A DNA stretch of 64,000 bases from NCBI GenBank assembly GCA_003024785.1, contig PUQB01000113.1:15001-79000 (forward strand), written 5' to 3'. Below are positions 14,024 through 29,634 of the stretch, piece by piece (position 1 is the first letter of the stretch; each line of letters opens with the position of its first letter). Under the pieces are notes generated by a model. The model saw only the letters and a list, made by a program, of their open reading frames with translations, was not told where the DNA came from and made no database searches. Position numbers and translations under genes: made by a program. The DNA comes from Selaginella tamariscina. Its lineage: Eukaryota > Streptophyta > Lycopodiopsida > Selaginellales > Selaginellaceae.

Positions 14024-14206
14024 TCAGTAACAAGGCCCCACGAAGGGAGGAGACTGGTAGCACCTACCAGGGTTGCAGCAGAATGGTTGATCAGCTGGGC
14101 ATTCAGAAGAAGCGCTGCAAGGAATATCCGCCTGGGCTTCCACTAAATACATAATTGCCACAACAATAAGTAGCATCACCGTTAACACGCCTTTGATGCT
14201 CGCCAT
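14024..14206 (-). CDS. Small secreted six-cysteine (knottin-pattern) peptide
   Basis: A single-exon 60-residue ORF. Residues 1 to about 26 form a classical signal peptide: a Lys at position 5, a hydrophobic core rich in Leu, Val and Ile, and a small-residue end AQA. The predicted mature peptide is about 34 residues with cysteines at 30, 36, 43, 44, 49 and 59, that is C-x5-C-x6-CC-x4-C-x9-C. This is the order typical of inhibitor-cystine-knot peptides, and plant members of that fold are antimicrobial or protease-inhibiting. The peptide is also Pro-rich. The product is predicted to be secreted to the apoplast. A TATA-like box lies about 30 bp upstream of the ATG. No paralogue is seen in the window. 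The family is not recognised by name, and the function (defence or signalling) is inferred from architecture only. Confidence 0.7.
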   Translation of the reverse strand: MASIKGVLTVMLLIVVAIMYLVEAQADIPCSASSECPADQPFCCNPGRCYQSPPFVGPCY

Positions 14207-14235
14207 AGTGTGGAGGCTCCTTGTACAGTTAGGTC

Positions 14236-14242
14236 ATTTATA
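14236..14242 (-). promoter_or_regulatory. TATA-like box of the cysteine-rich peptide gene
   Basis: The minus strand reads TATAAAT about 30 bp upstream of the start codon at 14206. This gives a very short 5' leader, and transcription may start close to the ATG. Confidence 0.4.
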
Positions 14243-14259
14243 ATCTCATCTCATCTGGT

Positions 14260-15580
14260 ACGTGTCCCTCGGGATGATATGCCACGACAGGTAGTGCTAA
14301 AAGTCAAATATACATGTGTACACGTCATGTATACATGTGGAAAAGGTGGGACGTCCACAAAGCCGGCTAAACTGCTCTATTAAGTTAAATTAGTCGTTAA
14401 ATTACCCCATTAATTAACATAATGAAAACACATAAATTAATACATGTATAATAAATAAGAAATTTTATTACAGTTACAACTCACACCGAGCCATATTTTA
14501 ATCTTTAAAGTCCTTTGCATTAAAGGTATGAAATGTAAAATGTTTTATGTAGATAAAACTTGAATTTAGAAAAAAAAATGGTGATGTATTGTTCAAAAGT
14601 GATAATGTGTCACCTCAAAAATGATAAATCATAAATTTTAAATCACATTTGAACACATTAATTATATAATAATAATGCAACTAACACAATCATCACATGA
14701 CTATATTATACATGTCCTACTGTTATATTAAACAATTAACAAAATATTTAATTGTTGTCATTTCATATTTAATGTGTTTACTAAGTGAGACATTATTAAT
14801 GAATTAACATGTCCTTTTACAAATTTCTATTTTCAGTAACTCATTAATTTTCTTAATTTTTTAAATTTATGAAACACTTTTTAACAAGTGAATTTACTTA
14901 ATGCATTATCACTATCATAAAATAAAATTTAATTGTCATGTACACATCTAAGTTATTCATCTTTATCTATGTATCTCCACCAGTAGAGCCCAGTTTGATG
15001 TTTTTAATGTTATTTAATCCATATGAAAAATCTTGATCATTTAATTTAAATAATTAATACTCATATCTTATTAAGTGAAACTATTTAGCTACTATGTTAA
15101 TTGTTAGATTTAATTGGTTTGAATAGTGTATATTATTGGATTCAACATTCACTTTTAATACATCATTCATTTAGTATAATTAAATATATAAAAACATATT
15201 TCCTTTATAAATAAGTTTTCAATATATTTTAAGAACTTATTTAAAAGATTTTTTAAATGAACAGTTTATGTTGGAAACATTTCATGTTATTACATAAAAA
15301 TTAATATCTCATACGTTTGTTTGTTTTACTTCGTGATCTAAACATATTTCCTTTATACATAAATAAGTTTTCAATATATTTTGAGAACTTATTTGAAAAG
15401 ATTTTTTTGAATGAATAGTTTATGTTGGAAACATTCATGTTATTACATGAAGATTAATTGAGTTGAAAATATCTTATATGTCTATTTGCTTTACTTCGTG
15501 ATCTACTATGGCTTTGGGTTAGTAATGCAAATAATACCTAATAAAATAAATCGATGGTAATTATTTATATAAAGTGAAAA
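14260..15580. other. AT-rich spacer without gene
   Basis: There is an internal near-duplicate: 15195-15320 and 15345-15500 share TTTCCTTTATA, AATAAGTTTTCAATATATTT and AACTTATTT.AAAAGATTTTT. No coding exon is seen. Confidence 0.6.
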
Positions 15581-15960
15581 CTCCATCTAGTTTCACAAAG
15601 TTAGACTCATGCCCCACAAACTAAGAGTCAAGGATTATGCCTCACAAAGTGAGTCTCCAAGTTTAAAAAATGAGAGTCATGCTTCACAAACTAAGACTTC
15701 AAGATCACGAAGTGAGAATCATGTTTTACAAAGTAAAATTCCAAGCCCATGAAATGAGGCTTATACCATACGAAGTGAAACTCTATGCACATGAAGTTAA
15801 AGTCATGTCTTATAAAGTGAGACTTCAAAGCTCACAAAGTAAGAGTTAAACCATAGGAAGAGCAACAAGAGCAACTCAAAGCCCATGAAGTGAGATTCAT
15901 ACCCAAAAAGTGAGAATCTAGCCCCATGAAGTGAGAGTATACATGTTTCACAAAGTAGAA
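15580..15960 (+). repeat. Degenerate short-unit repeat built on (C)ACAAAGTGAG / CATGAAGTGAG
   Basis: About twenty imperfect copies of a unit of roughly 16-20 bp follow each other. The core is CATGAAGTGAG or CACAAAGTGAG, with spacers such as ACTCCAAGCC or AATCATG. The core is related to its own complement (CTCACTTCATG), so copies occur in both orientations elsewhere in the window (20870-20990, 42110-42180, 44060-44420). There is no coding sense. Function is unknown. Confidence 0.65.
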
Positions 15961-16269
15961 AGAAACAAGTTCATGATTTTTTTTAAAAAAAATAAGCTAC
16001 ATTGAAAAAAGTTTAGTTAAAATGACAATGCAATTATCACTTATTTACATTTATTTGATTCTAAAGTCTTTGCCACTATAAGTGTAATGTTTATAACACT
16101 TCTTAATAATACAATAGCTATGTTCTTCTTCTCTTTATTGATTGAATTGAATTTGGATTATATGTTGAGATATTAGTTGAAGCATCTTTTGCATAATGTT
16201 GGACAACATGGGTATATACATACATGGCATTTGACTACATTGCTCGTGTTGACTGCATTATGCTCATGA

Positions 16270-19200
16270 ATTATAGATTTTGACTCATTCGGGAGTACAA
16301 CTCCTATAGGGCGATAGGAGTACCCTGAACCACACTAACCCTTAAGGGTTTGAGTGGCAAAGTTATACTTTTACATCAAACTCTTCAAGGCTAGGTTTGG
16401 ATAACCCTAAGTACACAACCTACAAGTGCCTCACAAAAAGAGGTCTTACTAATGAGCTTAGGTTGTTCAACCCCTGGATCTCGAGGAAAACATCCCTACC
16501 CAATGTTCTCAATAGCACACTTAGTTACGAGATCTAACCTCCCTTGAGTCGATGCCAAGGCTTAGTACCCTGTTGTGAGCATAAGTACGCATATTAGGTA
16601 GAGTATCCAACTCCTTAGCAACAAATCCATGAAACAACACTAAAAAGCATGCCTCAGGCATTGTACCTTGTGTCATTTCTAGCCCAATGTCACATCTTTA
16701 TGTGACACTGCCTCCACGATGTGGGCTATCATGTCATAACCTCTTAGATTCAAGAGTTGCACAAGTGCCACAAACATGGTTCTTAAATGCCAATAACTGA
16801 GTAATGAGAACCTATTAGCTAAAATCCCACACCCACAATTAGACAAGGACATGGATGTGTCTTGCTTAGCTGTGAGTGCCACCTAGCTTAATGTGGTTGG
16901 AAACATGCCATAACCTCTGACCTTGAAACGTGCATTTCGATAAAACCTTTCAATCATGGATTTGCGGGTAGGTACCTCAAAGGTGGAACATACCCTTATT
17001 GTCTGAAAATTGAGGCGGCACAATAAAGAGTTGTGCCTTAACGACACAAGCTAGAGCTTGTATTGATATAAGAATAACGAGCTCTTGTTAGAAACCCAGG
17101 AACTTTCCTACTAATTATTCTACCTTATTTATGTGACGGAGCCTCCCCCCCCTCTCTTCCTAAATGTGTAAGTGGAATTCCAAGTTAATTAGATGAGCTT
17201 ATGTTTAACCTAACTCCTACCCCTAAACCCTAGGCATGGGTTAGGGAAACCCTGACCTAACCCTAGGGGTGTTCCTAACCCATCTGCATTAACCCATAAG
17301 CCTAATTGGAACATTAAAATTGAGAGAGAATTTTTTAGATGGAAGAGCTAGCTTTGCCCATAGTTTCTTTTAAATACCTAATGACACTTGGCCAGACCAT
17401 TCACTAAATACCAAATGCATTAAGCAGGCCTTTCTTTACACCTAGGCTTATCACATAATCTAGTAGGTAAAAATAATCAACATTAAAAATAAAGGGTCGA
17501 GTCATAGTAAAAACTATAATAATCTCCCTTTAACTGAGTCACTAACTGGACTTTCCAACTCTTCATCTTTCTCCCATATCATGTCTTTATAGGAGGGTTG
17601 ATTGCCTGCTCATTTATGTCATATAAGAAGAAACACATACTATTACTTTTTTTTCAGCACACCTGACCAAAGAGTGAAATATAGGTAATATGCTATCTCT
17701 CCTAAATTGAAGGCCTTTCTTAGCACTATGTGTTTGGGAGTGTATTCATTGGCCTTTATAAACATGCCTCCTCCTTTCATGATGACGCTCTTCTTGTGTG
17801 GAAATGTAGTTGCTACATCCATTGCAATAGCATGCTAACTTGTGTTTTCCCTCCACTCCAACTCATAAGTCCCCTATGGAACATCCACGCTACACTCAAT
17901 TGGTGTTTCTAAGGTAATGTTCATGATTTCACCTCTTTCTCCATTAAATGTTGTCAATATAGTCCACTCTGTGTGAAACATAACATGCCTTACAATTTTA
18001 TTTTTTGAAAGCTTTATGTGGTAATTGTTGTTGCTTTATTCTTCTTAATCCTTATGACCAACAAAGTCAATGTAGCATGTTTATCAATCAACCCCAAATT
18101 CCTTGAACAATGAAGCAGAATGTGAGGTCCTTTATTCTCATTGTTTGAAACGCCATCAACTTATCATTTTCTTGTATCCTTGTCATCACTGAAGGTGTTA
18201 CACGTCACATTCTCTTACATAGTATGATGATGGGATCGTGCAAGCTTTTTAAGTTGTTGCTAAGCTTGTGAGGGCACTCAGTTTGTAACAATGTTGCTTG
18301 TATCCCTTTGTTGAATCTTTGAAGACCTTAGTACATTGCCTCATTTGTAATGGTCAATTAACCATGAGCACTTCCAAACTCCCCAACTACATATCCTCCA
18401 TGTAGTAAGTTATTTAAGTCAATAAATTGTACACATGTCTCGCCTTCAAGCCAATAGCTTACATATCCTTGTAAGGAATTTTTTATAAAATAAGCCAAAA
18501 GATGGTGTTGTTGAAAAAAAGTGGCATCTGGGTCAAACCTTTGATGCTCATTATACCTTGTTTCATAGGTCACTTACAATACCATATCATAAGGAGCCAA
18601 ATTGTATAGCTTTTATAGTGAAAGCCACTTAGAAAGTGACTTGGTCATGTCGTAGACTTCTAAGTTTTGAATATAGTATGCAATGTGTCATCAACTATAA
18701 TGTTCAATGTCGCATGAGTGTGGTTTTGAAGTGTAAATGTAATGTGTTTTGGATACCACGTAAATATATAGAGAATGTTCTATTGGAATACCATGTGTCT
18801 TTGAAATGTATTAAAAACATTGGTGAAGATGGTGATCTTGTTAGTGAACGATTTGGTGAGATTGCATTATGGCTTATATGTGTAATGGGAGGCAGCTGTA
18901 ATGGTGATTACATAGCATATTTATATGTGAGAATAATTGTGAGAAACATTTGTATAAAAGAAAACATTTTGTGCTGGTGAAGATCGTGGATTAATATTAA
19001 AGCAGTTAATAATTACTACATACAAGATGTCTACCTATCTATGAGCAATGAAGGAATGTCAAGCTCACTTTTCTCCCATGCTTCCTTGTGTATTTGAGAA
19101 TCCCGTTCTGAATAGCTCGGGTCACAATGTGTTCAAGCGCCTTCTAAAACTTCCAGGACGTTGCAACAGTAAAAACTTTGGATCCCCTCTTCTTGTTGAA

Positions 19201-20530
19201 CGCAACTACATGACTTAACACCAACCAAACTAAGACCTGATTTTGATTATGTGAGCATGCTACCCAAAATCTTCAACTGATCTATACCAACATTCTTAAG
19301 TTTTGCCTCTCAATCGTCGGGTAGCTGCAACACAACCACAACAAGTTTAATTGCGACGAATAATAAACATGGCTCAGCTGCACAACATCTTTAGCTACTT
19401 TTTTAGACTCCCCTTGTTTGGATCTTATAAGTAGATAACAAGAAAATGAAATTAACACAAGAAAAAACCAAGTTTGGCATGTTGGTACCCCTAGGGTTGA
19501 CCTAACCCCATGCCTAAACCCTTGGGTTTCATTGTGTTAAACTTACCAAGTATATTCCATTAGGAATGATATTCTGTGCTAGCCAATTTTACAAAACATG
19601 AAAATAAAGGGGGGGGGGGGGGTCTATCACATATATTAAGTAGTATATGTAGTGAAAGTTTATGGATTCATAAATGAACTTGTTATTCTTTTACCGGTTT
19701 GTAAGCTATAGCTTATGTTGTTAAGGCATAACCCTTTATTGTGCCACCTCAACTTCCAGACAATAAGGTATGTTCGGGGTAGCCTACTCTTAATATTAAC
19801 GAATCCGTGCCTGGGAGGTTTGTTGTTCCAAAGGTCAGATCTTTAGCCTTCTTTAACTAGGAGTAGCAAATTTGAGTAGGTCTTTGTTCAACTGTGAGCA
19901 TGAGATCTTGGCTGACAAGTTTTCTTTAATAAGTTCCTGAGGGTTCACAAAGGAGTTCTAAAGTTGGCATTTGAGAGCCACATTCTTAGCACATGGTGTA
20001 ACTCTTGAATTTAAAGAATTATAGCATGGTAGCCCACATCTTGGGAAACAGTGTCATATGAAGATATAATACTAAGCTCAATGGCACACGGTATAATGCA
20101 TGAGACACCACCGTTTAAGGTTGTTTCATGGGCTTAATGTCGAAGGGTTGGATACTCTAGCAAGTAAGCATGCTTGTACTCACATTAGGGTGTTAAGCCT
20201 TGAGCATTTGCTCAAGGGAGAATAGGATGTGTTATTGACACACTCGGCTAAGGGGGGTTTTTTCTTTGGGATCCAAGAGTTGAACGACCTAAGTTTGTTA
20301 TTAAGAGCCCATTCATGAGACACTCGTAAGCTCATGTACTTAAAGTTATTCAAACATAGCTTTTGGGAGTTTACTTAGTGAAAAACTCATAAGTATTAAC
20401 CCTAAGTCTAGGGTTGACTCAGCCACTCAAACCCTTAGGGGTTAATTATGAATCAAAGGTACATTTTTATTACCCAAAAGGGGTTGTACTCCCATATGAG
20501 GGTGATTCCTTTAGGGATAAGTAACAATGC
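16270..20530. mobile_element. Long-arm foldback element (MULE-like), about 4.2 kb
   Basis: The left arm, about 16280-17285, is matched in reverse complement by about 19480-20520. Paired anchors are GGGAGTACAAC with GTTGTACTCCC, CCCTTAAGGGTTTGAGTGGC with GCCACTCAAACCCTTAGGGG, GGCACAATAAAGAG with CTTTATTGTGCC, and CTAAACCCTAGGCATGG with CCATGCCTAAACCC.TTGGG. About 2.2 kb of degenerate DNA separates them. Frames at 18358-18573 and 18636-18980 show no recognisable transposase. Very long terminal inverted repeats without a clear transposase fit a non-autonomous Mutator-like or foldback element. The superfamily assignment is an inference. Target-site duplications could not be located because the outer ends are diverged. 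A 13-base G homopolymer lies near 19610. Confidence 0.6.
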
Positions 20531-22170
20531 CTTGGTTTTGTTACAAGGGTATGTGTGAGACAGATCTCATTGGTGGAGTTAGGACATGAGCATGTTTAAA
20601 TCTCCTAGGGTAAGATCATAAATCTACTCGGAGGACCCTAAGTCTCATGCCTATTTGTACATTTGAATCAGACTCTTAAGGTTGTTTTAAAAGACTTAAC
20701 ATTGCTCACATAAAGCGTTGATGCCAGATGGCCACTTAGTAGTTATGTCTTAGCACATGTTAGTTCTTCGGGTTAAAACTCTAACACTATAGCCCCGAAA
20801 AATATATATTTTTTTATAATTCAAACGGATTTTTTACAAGTAACTGCTCGTTCTACAATGTTCAATGCGTGACATGAAGTGAGAAGAATCATAACTATGC
20901 AACCCGACTGAGTTATGAAGTGAAATGACACCTCACTTCATAAACCAATTAGCTCATGAAGTGAGATGGCTCCTCACTCACGACGACTAACTAGTATTAA
21001 AGAATAAGATATGTATGCATGAGCATTCTACACAGGGGCGGTGATGTGGAGGCCCATGGGCTAAGGTGTACATAGAACTTTTGAGGTAGCTAGTGAGGTA
21101 GTTAGATGGTGTAGAAAGTAAGAGGAAAAACTTAGAATTGTTGGTTATATTTTTGCCATGAATAAACTTGTAACATTCCTTCATGAGCATTCTACATGGC
21201 ATGATATCCATTCATGCACTAGGAACATGACATTGCAATTAAATAATGAAATTACAGTGACATGTTTTGCACCATATTAAATCCCACCAAATATGTGATT
21301 ACACAGATATCAATATGTAAGAGAGCAAGTTTCATGCTGTGAATTAACACAAGGAACCCTCCCATTGTGAACACACACACACACACACATATATATTATA
21401 TATATTTGACATTAATATATACAAGGAAAGACACGCACTCAGGTGCGTACTAACACACACAGTAAACTTGAACTCATTATTATTTAACCAAGTTAAATTA
21501 GTGTTGAACGTAAGTCTTTTAATTTTACTTTTACTTTTTATAAACTTAAACTCTGAAAAGTTTATTATACTTAAAGTTTAAATACAGAAAGTACTGTTTT
21601 TCTTCATTGTTAGTTGTATATATAAATACGTACGCGTCTAGATGAGAATACTTAACTGATATAAATTTTCATGTTTGTCTTTAAACTCTATATAATAACA
21701 TTTGAGTTATTGTATAATAATAAATAATTTTATAGTTTACATTAAAAAACTTTATTAATTCCCAGAAAATTAAAATAATATACAATAGTAAATCTAGAGC
21801 TCTTTCTCTCTCACACACACAAACACAAACACACAGCTAGCAGTGTCCATATGAGCCTCTCTCCCTCTCTCTCTCTCTCTCAAACACACACACTCGCACG
21901 CATGAACCCACGCACGCACACAAGTTATCGTATACCCAGGTGATGTATACCAAAGTCTTAACACTTCCAAATTAATTCTAAAGACAAAATCAATTATGAA
22001 AGCTTCTAAAAAATATGTTAATAATGATAACATGTAATTGAAATCACTGTCATTAACCGTAATATAAAGAATCAGTATAATTAATTATTCTAGAATTATG
22101 TGTTCTTATATATAAATATAATTATTAAAGTTAATTAAGTTTACATGAGTATATACCAGGGATCTACCCG
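20530..22170. other. Spacer downstream of the kinesin gene
   Basis: It includes a patch of the ATGAAGTGAG repeat in both orientations (20870-20990), CA microsatellites at about 21370-21390, and a (CT)n/(CA)n rich tract at about 21800-21925. No exon is recognised. Confidence 0.6.
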
Positions 22171-26728
<4,558 letters not shown>

Positions 26729-27028
26729 CCTGCTCAATCTATAGAAAGCTCACAATATTATATATACATATACATGCAAACACACGCACGCACACGAGAC
26801 CTACGAGAAAATTTGTGAACAAATCTGCTATTTTATCTATGTAGCTGCGGAAATCTGTAGAAATCCTTGCGGTGTTTTCCAAAGAATGCGATTAATGAGA
26901 AGAACTGGGGATTTGAGAGAAACGGAGGGATCAGAAGAAGGCGATGCTTCTTTCGAAGAACCCTAGAAACAGGGAAGATATAGCCGTTGCAGCCTAGTGA
27001 TTTGAATTCCAAACGCGCGACCTCCGAC

Positions 27029-27046
27029 ACGTGGCAGGTGCCACGT
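27029..27046. promoter_or_regulatory. Perfect G-box/ABRE palindrome in the kinesin-metallothionein spacer
   Basis: ACGTGGCAGGTGCCACGT is a perfect inverted repeat with 8-bp arms and a 2-bp centre, carrying two outward ACGTG cores. With its flank it reads GACACGTGGC, a classical ABRE. It lies about 300 bp upstream of the kinesin ATG and about 137 bp upstream of the metallothionein ATG. Ec-type metallothioneins are known to be ABA- and seed-regulated in angiosperms, so it more likely serves the metallothionein. bZIP binding is an inference. Confidence 0.65.
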
Positions 27047-27182
27047 TTTGCCATTTGGACGGTCAGATTCGATGGTTTAATTTTAGTGGTAAGCCTAATC
27101 CCATTTTGTGGTATTAAAGCAAGTGAGCTCCCTTCTCTTGTTCATATTTCTCTTGTGTGTTCTTCTTCACTCAGGTATTATC

Positions 27183-27735
27183 ATGACACGCACCGAAGCA
27201 TGTGGATGTGGTAATCCATGCCCCTGTGGCGACGCTTGCAAGTATGTGTGTGTATGATGTGTATGTGATTTTAAATTATTTTTTTATTTATTTTTTCCTT
27301 TTAAATGTTAGATGTGGAGAGAAATCTACCGCAGCTACGGTAACTCCTGAGAAATCTACTGGTCTCGCCGGCGCTACAGAGACTTCCTCTTCGTAAGTTG
27401 GAACAATTTTAAATGCTTGTTTTTATAATTTATTTTTATTTTTTATTTTTTATTTAGCCATACTTCCTTTTGTGGATGCGGAGAGAAGTGTGAATGCAAC
27501 CCATGCTCCTGCTCCAAGGTAAACATTTAATTTGGATTTAATTTTTTCTCATAAATTACTTTTATTTTATTATTTATTTTTTTTTCCTCATAAATTACTT
27601 TTTTCTATTTTTTTGAATTTTTTTTATTTATTTATAAAGGTGAATGCGTCTGGGGAGGCATTCTGCAAGTGTGGTAGTAACTGTCAATGTGGGACTGCTT
27701 GCTCCTGCCCCAAGCCAGCCTTTACTACGGCGTGA
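27183..27735 (+). CDS. MT4: Type 4 (Ec-like) metallothionein
   Basis: Four exons: 27183-27241, 27312-27392, 27458-27518, 27640-27735; 98 residues, frame intact. Three cysteine clusters of six: CGCGNPCPCGDACKC, CGCGEKCECNPCSC and CKCGSNCQCGTACSC, with linkers rich in Ser, Thr, Ala and Glu. Three clusters and a C-terminus ending in TTA match plant type 4 (Ec) metallothioneins, cytosolic Zn/Cu-binding proteins typical of seeds. The middle cluster has Lys where angiosperm Ec proteins usually have a Zn-binding His (CGEHCGC), but a His lies five residues before the cluster. Each cluster sits on its own exon boundary set, so exons and domains correspond. Intron 1 begins GTATGTGTGTG. Upstream lies the palindromic ABRE; the kinesin is divergently transcribed. 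Role in Zn storage is family knowledge. Confidence 0.9.
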
Positions 27736-28900
27736 ATAGCGTTTCCATCTTTTTAATTTGTCATTTCTGTTTTAGTAATATAAAGCTGTGTTTTATATAT
27801 CATTTTCATATGGTGGTGTCAAACTAAATGATAATCATTAAGTTAATATTTAACGAGTTTTAAGTGTCAAATATAGTCAAATTTGGATATAAATCTTTAA
27901 TATTAAAATAGTATAGTATTTAATAGTATAGTATAGTATTAAATAGTATTTAAATATCACACATGTTGTACCTGCATAAGGACACGTCCACGGTTCGAAT
28001 CGGTTGCAGAGTCATTTTTAATAGAAATTTGGCGAGACATCACAGGCCACACTGAAAACCATGTGACATCTATACAATCGTGCATTTTTGTTTCATTGCA
28101 TTTTGTCATCTTACCAAAATATCATATATATATTTTTTGACGTGTTTGTACACACCCACTTACGTACAGACAACACATAAACAGGATATATTACAAAGGA
28201 TTACACATAATTGAGCCCGTTAAGTCACCTTGCAACTTTCGTTTCCCTGGTCTTTGTCGCTATTCACAATTGACCTCCCCATCACAAAGTGACTGTATTC
28301 ATAATTTAAATTAATATATATAAAATATGACATAAAACATTTGTATATATTTAGATAGCTATTCAAAACAACATTCAATGGATGGTTTAAAAAAAATTCA
28401 ATATAGTGCAAGGAGAGTGCTAATTCCAACATACTTCATTTAAAAATACGATATATTTTTTAATGTTAAACCTTAGTACCTCATATCCGTAGCTCATCCA
28501 TCTCTATATATTTCTTCCCACACCTGCAAACAAGTAAGTATACACACACATATATAATATATATTGTTCTATGATAAACCACTTGATACACCCAGACATC
28601 ACACAAACACAGGTGTTTGAGATATCAATTTATATACACTGGAGATATTTTTATTACTAGATTTAGCAAATACAAAGTAGTACAAAATACGTATTCACGT
28701 ATAAAGTATTTAGTACAATAGTACCTGAAGTATTCTTCATTATGAAGTCAACTAAACTTAAACAGTTGAAGGATCAACCGTTGATTCAGTATCTCTAAAG
28801 ATACCTAGTCAGATACCAGATGTAGCCATTATTGGAACCTGAAGTGACAGTCATTTTCACTTTGTCGTGCAGCCGTACATCGACGAATAAAAAACTGCCA
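27736..28900. other. Spacer between the two metallothionein genes
   Basis: AT-rich. A TATAG/TATTAAATAG short repeat lies at about 27905-27945. A B-box-like stretch CGGTTCGAATCGG at about 27991 could come from a SINE, but no A-box is convincing. No exon is seen. Confidence 0.5.
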
Positions 28901-28923
28901 CGGAAGTCTGAGCCCACCGCCAC

Positions 28924-29067
28924 ACCGGTTATACCCGGTAGTCGCCTCTTCGTAGCCAGAAATGTCCACTCTAAACCGCCACGTGGCTATATTGGCATCT
29001 TACATAGAACTACCGTTTCCAGCCGGTGGGCTCCTTGTGACCGGATGTACCCGGTGGAATCACCGGT
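28924..29067. promoter_or_regulatory. Promoter region of the second metallothionein: G-box and CCGGT cluster
   Basis: A perfect palindrome GCCACGTGGC lies at 28978-28987, about 180 bp before the ATG. Six CCGG-containing motifs (ACCGGTT, CCCGGTA, GCCGGTGG, ACCGGA, CCCGGTGG, ACCGGTT) lie within about 145 bp, far more than expected in this AT-rich DNA. A TATA-like CATAAATT lies at about 29077. The G-box suggests ABA or light bZIP control; the role of the CCGGT motif is unknown. Confidence 0.5.
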
Positions 29068-29168
29068 TGACAAATGCATAAATTGGGGATTGTCACACGG
29101 TATTTTTCAGAGCTTTCTAAACACTCGAGTCTGTTTCTTCTTCTGTGTTTCTACAAAGTCTAGGAAGT

Positions 29169-29634
29169 ATGTCTTGCGGAAACTCCACGTGCAAGTGCGG
29201 ATCGAACTGCGCCTGCGGTAGCAGCTGCAAGTGAGTAAATATGTCTATGTTCTTGTGTATGCGTGTGTGTGTGTTTGAATTTCATTGATTAAATTTCAAA
29301 TTTTCAAATGCTGTGTTTAAATTTTTGAAATTTATTTGGCGGTTTTCAAGTTATTGAATCCTCTTGTTATTCCAGATGTCGCTCCTTGGATGAGAGCAGC
29401 CTGATGATGAAAGAGGCTGCAACCGACATGAGGTGAGGAATTCTCTTATAAATTTTTTACAATTATAGAATTAATTATATATAAATCTAATTTTGTTTAA
29501 AAATATACAGCTTGGGCAGCTTCGTCTCGGCCTCGTCTGGGTCTGCTGAGGACAACTACACCCTTGCCCGTGAGGACAATGGATGCAAGTGCGGAGCCAA
29601 CTGCAACTGCGACACGTGCAGCTGCCACAAGTGA
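29169..29634 (+). CDS. Metallothionein, two-domain type (type 1/2-like)
   Basis: Three exons: 29169-29230, 29376-29432, 29511-29634; 80 residues, frame intact. The N-terminal cluster has seven cysteines (MSCGNSTCKCGSNCACGSSC then KC). A spacer of about 42 residues without cysteine follows, and then a C-terminal cluster of six (CKCGANCNCDTCSC) ends in His-Lys. Two clusters and a spacer identify a plant type 1-3 metallothionein. The C-terminal CKCGANCNC motif fits types 1 and 2; the spacer lacks the usual aromatic PDL motif, so the exact type is open. Cytosolic Cu/Zn binding is family knowledge. It lies 1.4 kb downstream of the type 4 gene in the same orientation, so the window has two metallothioneins of different classes side by side. 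Intron 1 carries GT-rich DNA after the donor. Confidence 0.88.

Noticed and set aside
18636-18980. 114-codon plus-strand frame
   Set aside because: Inside the degenerate centre of the foldback element; no known domain.
27960-28020. tRNA- or SINE-like B box (GGTTCGAATC)
   Set aside because: The T-arm does not pair well and there is no convincing A box or acceptor stem.
28832-29221. 129-codon plus-strand frame
   Set aside because: Covers the promoter and first exon of the second metallothionein in a different frame; no family signal.
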